Positions 20,501-28,275 of a DNA stretch of 64,000 nt are shown here, one piece after another. Under the pieces are notes generated by a model. It did no database searches. It was not told where the DNA came from and was given only the letters and a program-made list of their open reading frames with translations. The stretch spans positions 1-64,000 of the forward strand of contig CAKTPV010000006.1 in the NCBI GenBank assembly GCA_934591815.1. Direction: 5' to 3'. Position 1 is the stretch's first letter. Each line of letters starts with the position of its first letter. The translations under genes and the position numbers were made by a program. Origin of the DNA: an uncultured Oscillospiraceae bacterium. GTDB lineage: Bacteria > Bacillota > Clostridia > Oscillospirales > Oscillospiraceae.

Positions 20501-21033
20501 CCGTGATCCTGCAATTCCAGATAGAAGCTGTCCTCCCCAAAGATATCCCGCATGGTCAGGGCATACGCCTTCGCCCCATCGTAGTCGCCGTTCACCAGCC
20601 GGCGGGGGATCTCGCCTGCCAGACAGGCCGACAGTGCGATCAGTCCCTCGGAATGCTGGCGCAGCAGCTCCATGTCGATACGGGGCTTGATGTAGAAGCC
20701 CTCGGTAAACGCCTGACTGACCATATAGGACAGGTTGCGATAGCCCGTCTCGTTTTTGCACAGCAGCACCAGATGGCGGGACTCCGCATCGAACTCATGC
20801 TGCTTATCGAAGCGCGTGCGCCGCGCCACATAGACCTCGCAGCCGATGATGGGATGAATGCCCTCCTTTTTACAGGCGCGGTAAAAGTCGATGGCGCCAT
20901 ACATCACGCCGTGGTCCGTAATGGCCACCGCGTTCTGCCCCATCTCCTTGACCAGCGCCGGAAGATCCCGTATCCGGCAGGCACCATCCAGCAGACTGTA
21001 CTCCGTATGGACGTGCAGATGTACGAATCCCAT
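17545..21033 (-). CDS. dnaE: DNA polymerase III subunit alpha
   Basis: 1162 residues, DnaE type. An N-terminal PHP domain (HLHVHTEYSLLDG, residues 4-16), the polymerase core with PDIDMDFGDTRR (the catalytic Asp pair), a helix-hairpin-helix region and a C-terminal OB domain (FADGQNVTVAGIVTASKTRT). Length is normal for the family. In Firmicutes DnaE extends RNA primers before PolC takes over. An unrelated redox-type gene ends 21 nt upstream. Confidence 0.97.
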   Translation of the reverse strand: MGFVHLHVHTEYSLLDGACRIRDLPALVKEMGQNAVAITDHGVMYGAIDFYRACKKEGIHPIIGCEVYVARRTRFDKQHEFDAESRHLVLLCKNETGYRNLSYMVSQAFTEGFYIKPRIDMELLRQHSEGLIALSACLAGEIPRRLVNGDYDGAKAYALTMRDIFGEDSFYLELQDHGIADQTEVNRQLLRLHTETDIPLVCTNDAHYLRREDAESHDVLLCIQTGKTVDDANRMRYEPQNFYLRSTEEMEALFAGYPEAVANTQRIADMCQLEFTFGKYHLPEFQLPEGYDSPSYLRKLCDEGFVKRYGGSRPDYRRQLDYELDMIEKMGFTDYFLIVSDFVRYAKSVDIPVGPGRGSAAGSMVSYCLEITDIDPMKYDLYFERFLNPERVSMPDIDMDFGDTRRGEVVDYVRRKYGDDHVAQIVTFGTMAARAAIRDVGRALNMTYAEVDVVAKLVPAGPGALHITLQDALKLSKQLADLYRDDPRVKKLIDTAMALEGMPRHASTHAAGVVITKRPVYEYVPLARNDDAVVCQYVMTTLEELGLLKMDFLGLRNLTVLDDAVKMVQRYKPDFTLAGIPDDDPETYEMISQGRTSGVFQIESTGMTGVCVGLKPQNIEDITAVIALYRPGPMESIPRFIACKHDPKLVTYKHPKLIPILSVTYGCIVYQEQVIRIFQELGGFSLGQADMVRRAISKKKAKEIEKERHAFVYGDPERGIPGCIANGIEEATAQAIYDEIFDFANYAFNKAHAVSYAVVAYQTAYFKCHYTKEYMAALLTSVLDNSDKVAGYIGECRDCGITLLPPDVNRSYDRFTVEPEGIRFGLVAIKNIGRGFILSVVKEREQGGLFKSFQDFCQRMYDCGDMNKRAVENLIRSGAFDSLGDRRSQLIAVYEMVLDTIGSTRRQNVEGQLDMFGMASVSGGEDANKIQLPDIPEYSATERMHMEKETTGLYLSGHPMTDRRPLARRLGAAAIHEILDDFAGEDGPVRFADGQNVTVAGIVTASKTRTTKNNTLMAYVMVEDETAAIELLCFSRTIDQCGSYMAVNTPVLVKGRLSVRDEKPPQIMCDSIYPLEQSVPAGETQQRQPEERAVIYLKVPSMDSREFRQISRVMTMFEGDTPLKVRVADTGKMLGTTCLNHPAFLQECRDWLGGDNVVVRKK

Positions 21034-21054
21034 GCTATCCCCTATCCCTCTGTG

Positions 21055-21501
21055 TTATTTACAAAGCTCGTCCAGCATATCGCACAGCAGCTCTGTGCCG
21101 GATACCACCAGCATCCGGCAGTGGTGCGTCACACCCAGCTCCCGCGCCATATCCGTGGCGTCCAGTTCCTTCTCCGCCAGCAGCTCGCGGCAGTCCAGCT
21201 TGTGGAACCGTGCCGTGAACCGCCGCTGAAAATCCTGTGTCAACTCTGTGGAGCGCTTTTTCCCCGCAGGGCCATTCTCCAGCGTGCTGGGATACACCAT
21301 ACCCAGTACCACAGCTGCCGCATTGACCACGCCGCACACGCCGCCATAGCGCAGTCCGCCGCCGAAGCCGCTGGCCACCGCCGTGCTCTGCGCCTCCGTC
21401 AGACCTGTTACGTCCGTAAAGGCCAGCAGCACGCTTTGTCCGCAGTTCAGGCCCTTTTCGTGGCATTCCTTGGCCCGCAGGCACCGTTCTCTTTTTGTCA
21501 T
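21055..21501 (-). CDS. C_GCAxxG_C_C family redox-type protein
   Basis: 148 residues with the pattern of the C_GCAxxG_C_C family: CHEKGLNCGQSVLLAF at the N-terminus, GFGGGLRYGGVCGVVNAAA in the middle, later CRELL and HHC. The conserved Cys residues suggest metal or redox chemistry; substrates are unknown. It overlaps the end of whiA by 4 nt (ATGA-type) and lies 21 nt before dnaE. Confidence 0.8.
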   Translation of the reverse strand: MTKRERCLRAKECHEKGLNCGQSVLLAFTDVTGLTEAQSTAVASGFGGGLRYGGVCGVVNAAAVVLGMVYPSTLENGPAGKKRSTELTQDFQRRFTARFHKLDCRELLAEKELDATDMARELGVTHHCRMLVVSGTELLCDMLDELCK

Positions 21502-22400
21502 AGCTCGTTTGCCTCCTCCATGAGTTTACGCATCCGATGATTGATGCAGGATTTTGTCACCGGCGGGTCGCATCGCTCCGCCAGCTGTGTCAGCGACAGC
21601 TCCGGATATGCCAGACGCAGCTCCGCTGTCTGCCGCAATTTCTCAGGCAGCAGCTCCCACCGCCGGCTCTCCCGCAGCCTTTCGATGGCGGATACCTGCT
21701 CCTGTGCCGCGTCCAGCGTTTTATTCACATTGGCCATGTCGCAGTTCATGGCGCGGTTGGCGCCGTTGCGGATCTCCTTGTCTACCTTGGCGGTCATGAT
21801 ATCCATGGCAGCCGCCGGTGCGCCGATCTTCGTCAGCAGATCCTCGATATGCTCCGACTGCTTGAAATAGATGAGATAGTTCACGCCGCGCTGTACCGAG
21901 CGGGGCAAAAAGCCCATCTCCTCCAATAGGCGGGACACCTCGCGGCTGGCCTGCTTGTGGTTGGTGGCCAGCTCCATGTGGTACCGTTTTTCCGGATCAG
22001 TTACACTGCCGCCTGCCAAAAATGCCCCCCGCAGGAACGCCGTCCGGCAGCAGTCGTCCTCCAACAACCCGAAGTTGACGTGCAGCACCATGATCTGACG
22101 GGGGTCGTACCCCAGCGTATTGATGATCCGCGCCAGCTTGTCCCGGTCGGTGATGCGGAAGATCAGCTTTCCCCGCCCGTCCTTCTCCGGCAGTTGGTCG
22201 AATTTCAGGGAAAATGCCTTGTGGAACAGCTTGGGCAGCCGTGCGGCAAACTCCGGATTCTCTGTGATGATCCGTACCTCCGACGGCGTGAACGTATTGC
22301 AGTACAGCAGCACGCCGTAGGCCTCCGCCCGGGCGCAGCACTGCCGGGATAGCTGTGTCCGGCATATCTCGTTTTTTGCCTTGTACGCAAATGAGCTCAT
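21498..22400 (-). CDS. whiA: Sporulation/cell-division regulator WhiA
   Basis: 300 residues starting MSSFAYKAKNEICRTQ: a LAGLIDADG-homing-endonuclease-like fold (about 1-190) followed by a C-terminal HTH (LSLTQLAERCDPPVTKSCIN...HRMRKL). It is a DNA-binding regulator that in Firmicutes influences cell division and chromosome segregation. GGAGGGG lies upstream of the ATG at 22400. In most Firmicutes rapZ is in the same cluster; here an HNH gene separates them. Confidence 0.92.
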   Translation of the reverse strand: MSSFAYKAKNEICRTQLSRQCCARAEAYGVLLYCNTFTPSEVRIITENPEFAARLPKLFHKAFSLKFDQLPEKDGRGKLIFRITDRDKLARIINTLGYDPRQIMVLHVNFGLLEDDCCRTAFLRGAFLAGGSVTDPEKRYHMELATNHKQASREVSRLLEEMGFLPRSVQRGVNYLIYFKQSEHIEDLLTKIGAPAAAMDIMTAKVDKEIRNGANRAMNCDMANVNKTLDAAQEQVSAIERLRESRRWELLPEKLRQTAELRLAYPELSLTQLAERCDPPVTKSCINHRMRKLMEEANEL

Positions 22401-22478
22401 CGTCGCCCCTCCATTATAACTTATAACTTCCCCGGTAGGGCACAACCATCCGTTCTCTCATAGGCAGATTTTCCACTG

Positions 22479-23381
22479 TTATGTACATGGATTAATATCT
22501 TCGACTGAATCGCCCTTACCAAGGTTGCATCTATCACAAAGAGTTCGCAGGTTCCCCATATCACTTGTTCCACCTTTGGATACAGGGTTAATATGATCTA
22601 TATGTAAACGTGCACCATCCTCCGCCCGTGCTCCACAAAGTTGGCAGCGGAATTGATCACGACGCATTACTTGGTAACGTATTTTTGCTGTAATTCGGCT
22701 GCGCTCCAGTTTCCGTCTGCATTCCTCAGAGGCGCGATATGCCTCATATTCCCGTGTATTTTTAAGCATTTCACGAATTTCACTGTCATGATAAGTTTTT
22801 CCACACTCATAGTGGTTTCGGCCCGCAGGACTTGTATATTCTTTCCAACAATATACTTCAATTTCAAGAATGGGTTTTTTTGTAATTTCTTCGACTAATG
22901 CCTGTTCTGTCTTAAGATACCAATCGTATCGAACCTTATATGCCTTGCATTCTTCCACCGTTATTTCAGAGTGGAGGTTTTCGAATTCAGCACAGTATTT
23001 TCTATACTCATCTTTGTTTTTATCTACATCCTTGATAGCCTGTTCAAATACTTGTAGTTTTTCTTGCAGAAGGGCATTCATGACCTCATTTACGCTGTAA
23101 TGGTCATATTTTTGCTTAGTATCAAACACATACGTGTAATCGAAACATCCATCATCAAAAATATCTTCCTGAAAACTGTACCTGTCGTTTAAAGATTCTA
23201 CTTTGTGATAATAAGCACTGCTTTCCAGTACAAAGGCTTTTTTTCGCTTTAAGATGCGGTGAGAAAGTAAAACTACAAAAAGAACGACTATAAAAACGGC
23301 AAATATAGCAGGAAAGATTTGTACCGCATGTTTTTCAAAGAACATCAGAATTCCCTGGAATATGGATATTAGTTCCTCCAT
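22479..23381 (-). CDS. Membrane-anchored HNH endonuclease-domain protein
   Basis: 300 residues. A hydrophobic span (about 20-43, FPAIFAVFIVVLFVVLLSH) is followed by a long charged region and a C-terminal HNH domain with two zinc-type CxxC pairs (CQLCG, CDRC) and the catalytic segment LHIDHINPVSKGG...NLRTLC. Base composition is clearly more AT-rich than the neighbours, suggesting acquisition. It splits the conserved whiA-rapZ neighbourhood. HNH proteins can be nucleases in defence or mobile elements; the real role here is unknown. Confidence 0.8.
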   Translation of the reverse strand: MEELISIFQGILMFFEKHAVQIFPAIFAVFIVVLFVVLLSHRILKRKKAFVLESSAYYHKVESLNDRYSFQEDIFDDGCFDYTYVFDTKQKYDHYSVNEVMNALLQEKLQVFEQAIKDVDKNKDEYRKYCAEFENLHSEITVEECKAYKVRYDWYLKTEQALVEEITKKPILEIEVYCWKEYTSPAGRNHYECGKTYHDSEIREMLKNTREYEAYRASEECRRKLERSRITAKIRYQVMRRDQFRCQLCGARAEDGARLHIDHINPVSKGGTSDMGNLRTLCDRCNLGKGDSVEDINPCT

Positions 23382-23395
23382 ATCGTCGCCTCTCC

Positions 23396-24256
23396 TTACC
23401 GTGAAATGTCCCGGTGGCTCTCGGACACCGGATACCCTAAGCCGCCGATATAGTTGGCCAGATGGTGCGCCATCGCCGTAGAACGATGCCGCCCGCCGGT
23501 GCAGCCTACGGCGATGACCAATTCCGTCCGTCCCTCCTGGAAGTACTGGGGCAGCAGAAACGCCAGCAGCGGCTCCAGCCGCTCCAGAAACCGCCCCGCC
23601 GCCTCCGACGCGAACACATACTCCCGCACCGGCTCGTCCAGCCCCGTCAGGGCCTTCAGCTCCGGCACATAGTAGGGGTTGGGCAGGAACCGCACGTCGA
23701 ATACCAGATCCGCCTCCAGGGGCAGACCGTTCTTAAAGCCAAAGGACATGACGCTGACATTCAGCGCCTGCCGGGTGTCGCCGCCGCCGAACAGCGTCAA
23801 AAGCTCGCTGCGCAGCTTGGAGGTGGAAAATGCTGTGGTGTCCAGCACAAAATCCGCATACTCCCGCACCGGCGCCAGCAGCTCCCGCTCGCGCCGGACG
23901 GCCTCCTCGATGGTAATGCCCTCCGCGCACAGCGGATGGCTGCGCCGTGTCTCCTTGTAGCGGCTGATAATGACCCGCGTATCCGCCTCCAGAAAAAGCA
24001 TACGGCACCGGACACCGTCCCGGCGGCGCAGCTTGTCCAGCACGTCGATGAGCCGCTGGAACGGCTCGCCCGCCCGGACATCGTACACCAGCGCTACCCG
24101 GTCATAGCGACCGCCGGAGGCCGTGCAGAAATTGGCAAATTTCAGCATCATCTCCGCGGGCAGATTGTCCACGATATAGTAGCCGATATCCTCCAGAAAA
24201 GTGGCGGCACGGGATTTTCCGCTGCCGGAAAGTCCTGAAATAATGAGTATCTCCAC
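23396..24256 (-). CDS. rapZ: RNase adapter / nucleotide-binding protein RapZ (YvcJ)
   Basis: 286 residues. Walker A GLSGSGKS at 8-15 and the C-terminal conserved block CTGGRHRSTAMAHHLA near 255-270. Family members bind nucleotides and in proteobacteria guide RNase E to small RNAs controlling amino-sugar synthesis; in Firmicutes YvcJ is linked to cell-wall and competence control. It is 10 nt from murB, in a cell-wall/carbon-control cluster. Confidence 0.93.
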   Translation of the reverse strand: MEILIISGLSGSGKSRAATFLEDIGYYIVDNLPAEMMLKFANFCTASGGRYDRVALVYDVRAGEPFQRLIDVLDKLRRRDGVRCRMLFLEADTRVIISRYKETRRSHPLCAEGITIEEAVRRERELLAPVREYADFVLDTTAFSTSKLRSELLTLFGGGDTRQALNVSVMSFGFKNGLPLEADLVFDVRFLPNPYYVPELKALTGLDEPVREYVFASEAAGRFLERLEPLLAFLLPQYFQEGRTELVIAVGCTGGRHRSTAMAHHLANYIGGLGYPVSESHRDISR

Positions 24257-24266
24257 GTTTCGCTCC

Positions 24267-25181
24267 TCAGTGTATCACCTTGACCTCCGGCTCCAGCCGG
24301 ATGCCCTTTTCCTCCCATACGCGCTGCTGCACCTGGGCCATCAGCGCCAAGACGTCTGCACAGGTAGCACCGCCGCGGTTGATGACGAAGCCCGCGTGCT
24401 TCTCCGATACCTGCGCGCCGCCTATCGTCAGCCCCTTTAGACCGCACTGGTCGATGAGTGCGGCGGCAAAATACCCCTCCGGGCGCTTGAAGGTGCTCCC
24501 CGCGCTGGGATATTCCAAGGGCTGTGAAGTCTTCCTCCTTGCCATCAGTTCGTCCATTTTTTCCCGGATCGCGGCGCTCTCGCCGGTCTCCAGGGTGAAA
24601 ACAGCCCGCAGCACCACCGCGTCGGGACGGTCTGTCAGCAGGCTGTGCCGGTACGAGAAGGTCAACTCCTCATTGGTAAGCGTCTGGATGCCCTCCTCCG
24701 GGAACAGCACCGTCGCCTTGCGCACCACCTGCCGCATCTCACCGCCGTAGGCGCCTGCGTTCATACACACCGCACCGCCCACGCTGCCGGGGATGCCGTG
24801 GGCAAACTCCAGCCCCGACAGACCGTGCTGCTGGGCGAATACCGCCACCCGCGACAGGGACGCGCCGGCCTCCGCTGCAACGCGGCCCTCCGCGTCCAGT
24901 GTCACACCGGACATATCCCGTGTGTTCACCACCAGACGGTCTACTCCCTCATCGGGAAACAGCAGGTTCGTGCCGTTGCCGATGACCAGCGGCCGCGCCC
25001 CGCAGGTGCGCGCCGCCTCGATCAGCAGCACCATCTGGCTGCCGTCCTTGGGAAACGCCATGCGCCGCGCCGGGCCGCCGATGCGGAACGACGTGTGCCT
25101 AAACAGCGGTGCGTCGTGCTCGTATGTCATATCCGGCAGGTAATCCGCCGTCCATTGATCCAATGCCTCGTACCAGCTCAT
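24267..25181 (-). CDS. murB: UDP-N-acetylenolpyruvoylglucosamine reductase
   Basis: 304 residues starting MSWYEALDQW. FAD-binding PCMH domain with VIGNGTNLLF, GIPGSVGGAVCMNAGAYGGEM and the C-terminal GSTFKRPEGYFAAALIDQCGLKG (with catalytic Ser) and E of RLEPEVKV. It reduces the enolpyruvyl group to make UDP-MurNAc for peptidoglycan. AGGAG precedes the ATG at 25181. The frame is open further upstream but overlaps the ROK gene. Confidence 0.95.
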   Translation of the reverse strand: MSWYEALDQWTADYLPDMTYEHDAPLFRHTSFRIGGPARRMAFPKDGSQMVLLIEAARTCGARPLVIGNGTNLLFPDEGVDRLVVNTRDMSGVTLDAEGRVAAEAGASLSRVAVFAQQHGLSGLEFAHGIPGSVGGAVCMNAGAYGGEMRQVVRKATVLFPEEGIQTLTNEELTFSYRHSLLTDRPDAVVLRAVFTLETGESAAIREKMDELMARRKTSQPLEYPSAGSTFKRPEGYFAAALIDQCGLKGLTIGGAQVSEKHAGFVINRGGATCADVLALMAQVQQRVWEEKGIRLEPEVKVIH

Positions 25182-25209
25182 AACTCCTCCTGAAAGATCC
25201 TCAGATCCG

Positions 25210-26172
25210 TTAGATCCGTTTGTTCTTCCCCAGCAGCGCCGCGCCGATGATGCCGGCCTGATTGCCCAGCTCCGCCTTGACGATGCGGGTGCGCCGGTTT
25301 TTGGCACAGGGGATGCTCTCCCGTGCCACACAGCGCTGTACCGGCAGCAGAAGCTGCTCGTCCGCCTCGTTGCTGACGCCGCCGCCGATGGCCAGCGCGT
25401 CCGGCTGGAACACATTGACCACGTTTACGATGCCGCAGGCCAGATAGCTTACATATTCGTCGCAGATACGCTGCCCCACAGGGTCGCCCTGCCGCGCCGC
25501 GATAAACGCGGACTGGCCGGACACATGGCCGTCGTTTTCCGCCACCACGCGTGCCAGAATACTATCCGGATAGGCGGCCACAGCCTCCGCTGTCATGCGC
25601 TTCAGCGCGGAGGCAGAGGCATACTGCTCCCAGCAGCCGTGCCGCCCGCAGGGACAGGGCAGGCCGTTCAGCTGGATCACCGTGTGTCCCACCTCGCCCG
25701 CCATGCCGTTGCCGCCGTGGTAGATCTTACCGTTATGGATGATGCCCGCGCCCACGCCGGTACCCAGCGTGATGGTCACAAAGCGCTTGCTGTCCCGGCC
25801 TGCGCCTACATAGTATTCCGCCAGCGCCGCGCAGTTAGCGTCGTTCTCGATATACAGCGGAATGGACAGGTAGTGATGGAACAGCTTCCGCAGCGGCACA
25901 TTCCGCAGCGGCAGGTTGCAGGTGTAGCCAATAGAGCCGGAGCGGATCTCCACCGTTCCGGGCACGCCGACGCCCACGGAGGCGATCTCGTCCAGCGGTA
26001 CGCCGGCGCTCTTGGCAAGCTCCTGCGTCATGGCCACAATGGTCCACGCCAGAGACTGCTGATCCGTGATGGACGCCACCTTCATTTTCTGTACGGCGAG
26101 AAGCTGTCCGTTTTCGTCCGCCAGTCCCGCCTTCAGGTTTGTGCCGCCGATATCTACACCCACATACTTCAT
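25210..26172 (-). CDS. ROK-family glucokinase
   Basis: 320 residues. N-terminal ATP/phosphate motif GVDIGGTNLKAGL and the ROK zinc signature CPCGRHGCWEQYASASAL (about 172-190), typical of glucose kinases of Firmicutes. It phosphorylates glucose or a related sugar. The start overlaps the end of hprK by 4 nt, so carbon sensing and sugar phosphorylation are co-translated. Confidence 0.92.
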   Translation of the reverse strand: MKYVGVDIGGTNLKAGLADENGQLLAVQKMKVASITDQQSLAWTIVAMTQELAKSAGVPLDEIASVGVGVPGTVEIRSGSIGYTCNLPLRNVPLRKLFHHYLSIPLYIENDANCAALAEYYVGAGRDSKRFVTITLGTGVGAGIIHNGKIYHGGNGMAGEVGHTVIQLNGLPCPCGRHGCWEQYASASALKRMTAEAVAAYPDSILARVVAENDGHVSGQSAFIAARQGDPVGQRICDEYVSYLACGIVNVVNVFQPDALAIGGGVSNEADEQLLLPVQRCVARESIPCAKNRRTRIVKAELGNQAGIIGAALLGKNKRI

Positions 26173-27128
26173 TGCTTTGCCCTGTTCTCCTTTATCATCG
26201 CGTCCATCTTGCTGTCAAACTGCGTCACGAAATCCCGCGCTGAATTATACCCATACTTCATCTGCCGGTTCTTCATGGTGGCGATCTCTACGATGCCCGC
26301 CAGATTTCGGCCTGGCCGCACGGGGATGGTGACGATGGGCAGCTCCACCTCCAGCATCTCGTACTTCTCCTCGCCCAGCCCCAGCCGGTCGTAGAATTTA
26401 CCGTCCACCCACTGCTCCAGTTGGATGACAAGGTCGATCTCCGTGTCAAACTGCACAGCGCCCATGCCGAACAGCTGCTGTACATCGATAACGCCTACGC
26501 CGCGGATCTCGATGTAGTGGCGGATCAGCTCCGGCGCTGTGCCAAACAGGTTGTTGGAGATGCGGCGGATCTCCACGGCGTCGTCCGCCACCAGACGGTG
26601 GCCGCGCTTGAGCAGCTCGATAGCCGTCTCGCTTTTGCCGATACCGGAATCACCCAAAATCAGGACGCCCTGACCGTAAATGTTCATCAGCACGCCGTGG
26701 CGGGCGATCTGAGGCGCCATGGCACGGTTCAGATAGTCGATGAGCTTACTGGTCACATCCACCGTGGACTCCGCCGAGCGCAGCAGCGTGCGGTCGTGCT
26801 TGTTTGCCATCTGCACCAGCTCCGGCGGCGCCTCCATATCTCTGGCGACGATCATGGCGGGGAACGGATAGCTCAGCAGCTTGTTGAACACCCGCGTCCG
26901 CTCAGCCTCTGTCATCCGCTCCAGAAACTGCATTTCGCCCCGGCCCAGAATTTGCAGGCGCTTATCGTCAAAATAATCGTAAAAACCCACCAGCTGCAAA
27001 GCCGGTCGGTTCACATCCGAAATGGTCACAACGGTGTTGTCAAAATCCCGGCCCTTGTGCAGGATCTCCATGCCGAAGGTCTCCACCATATTCTTCAGAC
27101 TGGCCGGTGTGCGCTTGACTTTTTCCAT
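26169..27128 (-). CDS. hprK: HPr kinase/phosphorylase
   Basis: 319 residues with Walker A GDSGIGKSETAIELL (about 157-171) and the HprK signature IEIRGVGVIDVQQLFG. It phosphorylates HPr on Ser46 and controls carbon catabolite repression. GGAGG lies upstream of the ATG. It is the first gene of the hprK-ROK-murB-rapZ group. Confidence 0.95.
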   Translation of the reverse strand: MEKVKRTPASLKNMVETFGMEILHKGRDFDNTVVTISDVNRPALQLVGFYDYFDDKRLQILGRGEMQFLERMTEAERTRVFNKLLSYPFPAMIVARDMEAPPELVQMANKHDRTLLRSAESTVDVTSKLIDYLNRAMAPQIARHGVLMNIYGQGVLILGDSGIGKSETAIELLKRGHRLVADDAVEIRRISNNLFGTAPELIRHYIEIRGVGVIDVQQLFGMGAVQFDTEIDLVIQLEQWVDGKFYDRLGLGEEKYEMLEVELPIVTIPVRPGRNLAGIVEIATMKNRQMKYGYNSARDFVTQFDSKMDAMIKENRAKQ

Positions 27129-27265
27129 AAAGCTTCCTCCTGTGAGGCGCCTGCCGCAGACGGCGGCAAATACGCGTAATTACCATTTCATATTATATCT
27201 TGTATCCCTTTGTTACGCAACACTTTCCCCTTCCAAAAAAATTTCGTTTTTTTGTCAAATAGTGC

Positions 27266-27294
27266 TTGCAATTCATGACATTATCTGTTATTAT
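27266..27294 (+). promoter_or_regulatory. rpmB promoter
   Basis: TTGCAA (27266-27271), 17 nt, TATTAT (27289-27294), 58 nt before the rpmB start. Confidence 0.6.
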
Positions 27295-27351
27295 ATCAAC
27301 TGCTTGCGGTGCAAGCGACCCGTATGTTATGACAGCAAGGAGGTGCAACGG

Positions 27352-27540
27352 ATGGCTAAGTGCGAATTTTGCGACAAGGGCGTGAGCTTTGGCATCAAGG
27401 TCTCTCACTCTCATCGGCGTTCCAATCGCCCCTGGAAGCCCAATGTCAAGCGCGTGAAGGCAGTGATCAACGGCACGCCTCGCCATGTATATGTTTGTAC
27501 CCGGTGCCTGCGTTCCGGCAAAGTTACCCGCGCGATCTGA
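27352..27540 (+). CDS. rpmB: 50S ribosomal protein L28
   Basis: 62 residues starting MAKCEFCDKGVSFG: full length for L28, with HSHRRSNRPWKPNVKRV and the zinc-type CxxC pairs (CEFC, CTRC). AAGGAGG lies upstream of the ATG. Single-gene unit with its own promoter and terminator. Confidence 0.95.
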   Translation: MAKCEFCDKGVSFGIKVSHSHRRSNRPWKPNVKRVKAVINGTPRHVYVCTRCLRSGKVTRAI

Positions 27541-27571
27541 GTTTGATCAGCGCCTGAACTGTACAGACAAG

Positions 27572-27606
27572 CGCCCTGCGGAATTTTCCGCAGGGCGTTC
27601 TTCTTT
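27572..27606 (+). terminator. rpmB terminator
   Basis: GCCCTGCGGAA - TT - TTCCGCAGGGC followed by TTCTTCTTTTC. Confidence 0.85.
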
Positions 27607-27626
27607 TCTCAACCAACACAAGAAAC

Positions 27627-27664
27627 AGCACAGCACGGCTAAAGAGCCGCGCTGTGCTGTTCCT
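27627..27664 (-). terminator. Terminator after the DUF2500 gene
   Basis: AACAGCACAGC-GCGGCT...AGCCG-GCTGTGCTG hairpin on the minus strand downstream of the gene at 27678. Confidence 0.65.
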
Positions 27665-27677
27665 ATTTCTGCGTCTT

Positions 27678-28151
27678 TTACAGCTCTGGGTCCCAGCTGC
27701 GGCGCTTTCCGTCATCTGCCGCTGTTTTCCCCTCAGTTTCTTCGGTCGGCGTCGTTTCGGCCACACCCTGTCGGGCAAAGCCCAGATATCGTGTACCCTG
27801 AAACGTCAGCTCACCAAAGTCGCCCTCGGCCAGCATACCGTACTCCCGGCCGCCAACGTGCAGCTCCATCCGGTCGCCGCTGGCCACCTGAAAGGTGGCG
27901 TAATAGGTGGTGGAGGTGGTGGTGTGTATACCGTGGGCGCCGGTGGCGTCACCGGCATTGTTGTGGTGGTGTACGGAGGTATTCTGCCGCTTGGACACCA
28001 CGGTGGCCTCCACCGTCAGGCGCGGCGAATGATTGTTCTTATTCCATGTGCTGATGCCCCGCACCGCTGTAACGATAAATAGCACCAGTATAACGCCGAA
28101 CATCAGAACGAACATAACATCGAATGCGCTGAAACCAAACCCAAATCCCAT
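27678..28151 (-). CDS. DUF2500-type membrane protein
   Basis: 157 residues starting MGFGFGFSAFDVMF. N-terminal membrane span (about 8-33), then a beta-rich domain: RLTVEATVVSKR, a His-rich loop (SVHHHNNAG), then YYATFQVASGDRMEL...FGELTFQGTRYLGFAR, the DUF2500 pattern. The acidic tail is low complexity. Function unknown, probably extracytoplasmic. I prefer the ATG at 28151, just after AAAGGAG; a longer start at 28175 overlaps that site. Confidence 0.75.
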   Translation of the reverse strand: MGFGFGFSAFDVMFVLMFGVILVLFIVTAVRGISTWNKNNHSPRLTVEATVVSKRQNTSVHHHNNAGDATGAHGIHTTTSTTYYATFQVASGDRMELHVGGREYGMLAEGDFGELTFQGTRYLGFARQGVAETTPTEETEGKTAADDGKRRSWDPEL

Positions 28152-28275
28152 CGCGTGTCTCCTTTCGTCGGTCAAACTGTCTTTCTATCCTGAATTATAT
28201 CCCATCGCCGCCGGTATGTCCATCAACTTCAGGTTGCCTGTACAGGAACCGGCGCAACTTTAAGTTTACAAGGGC

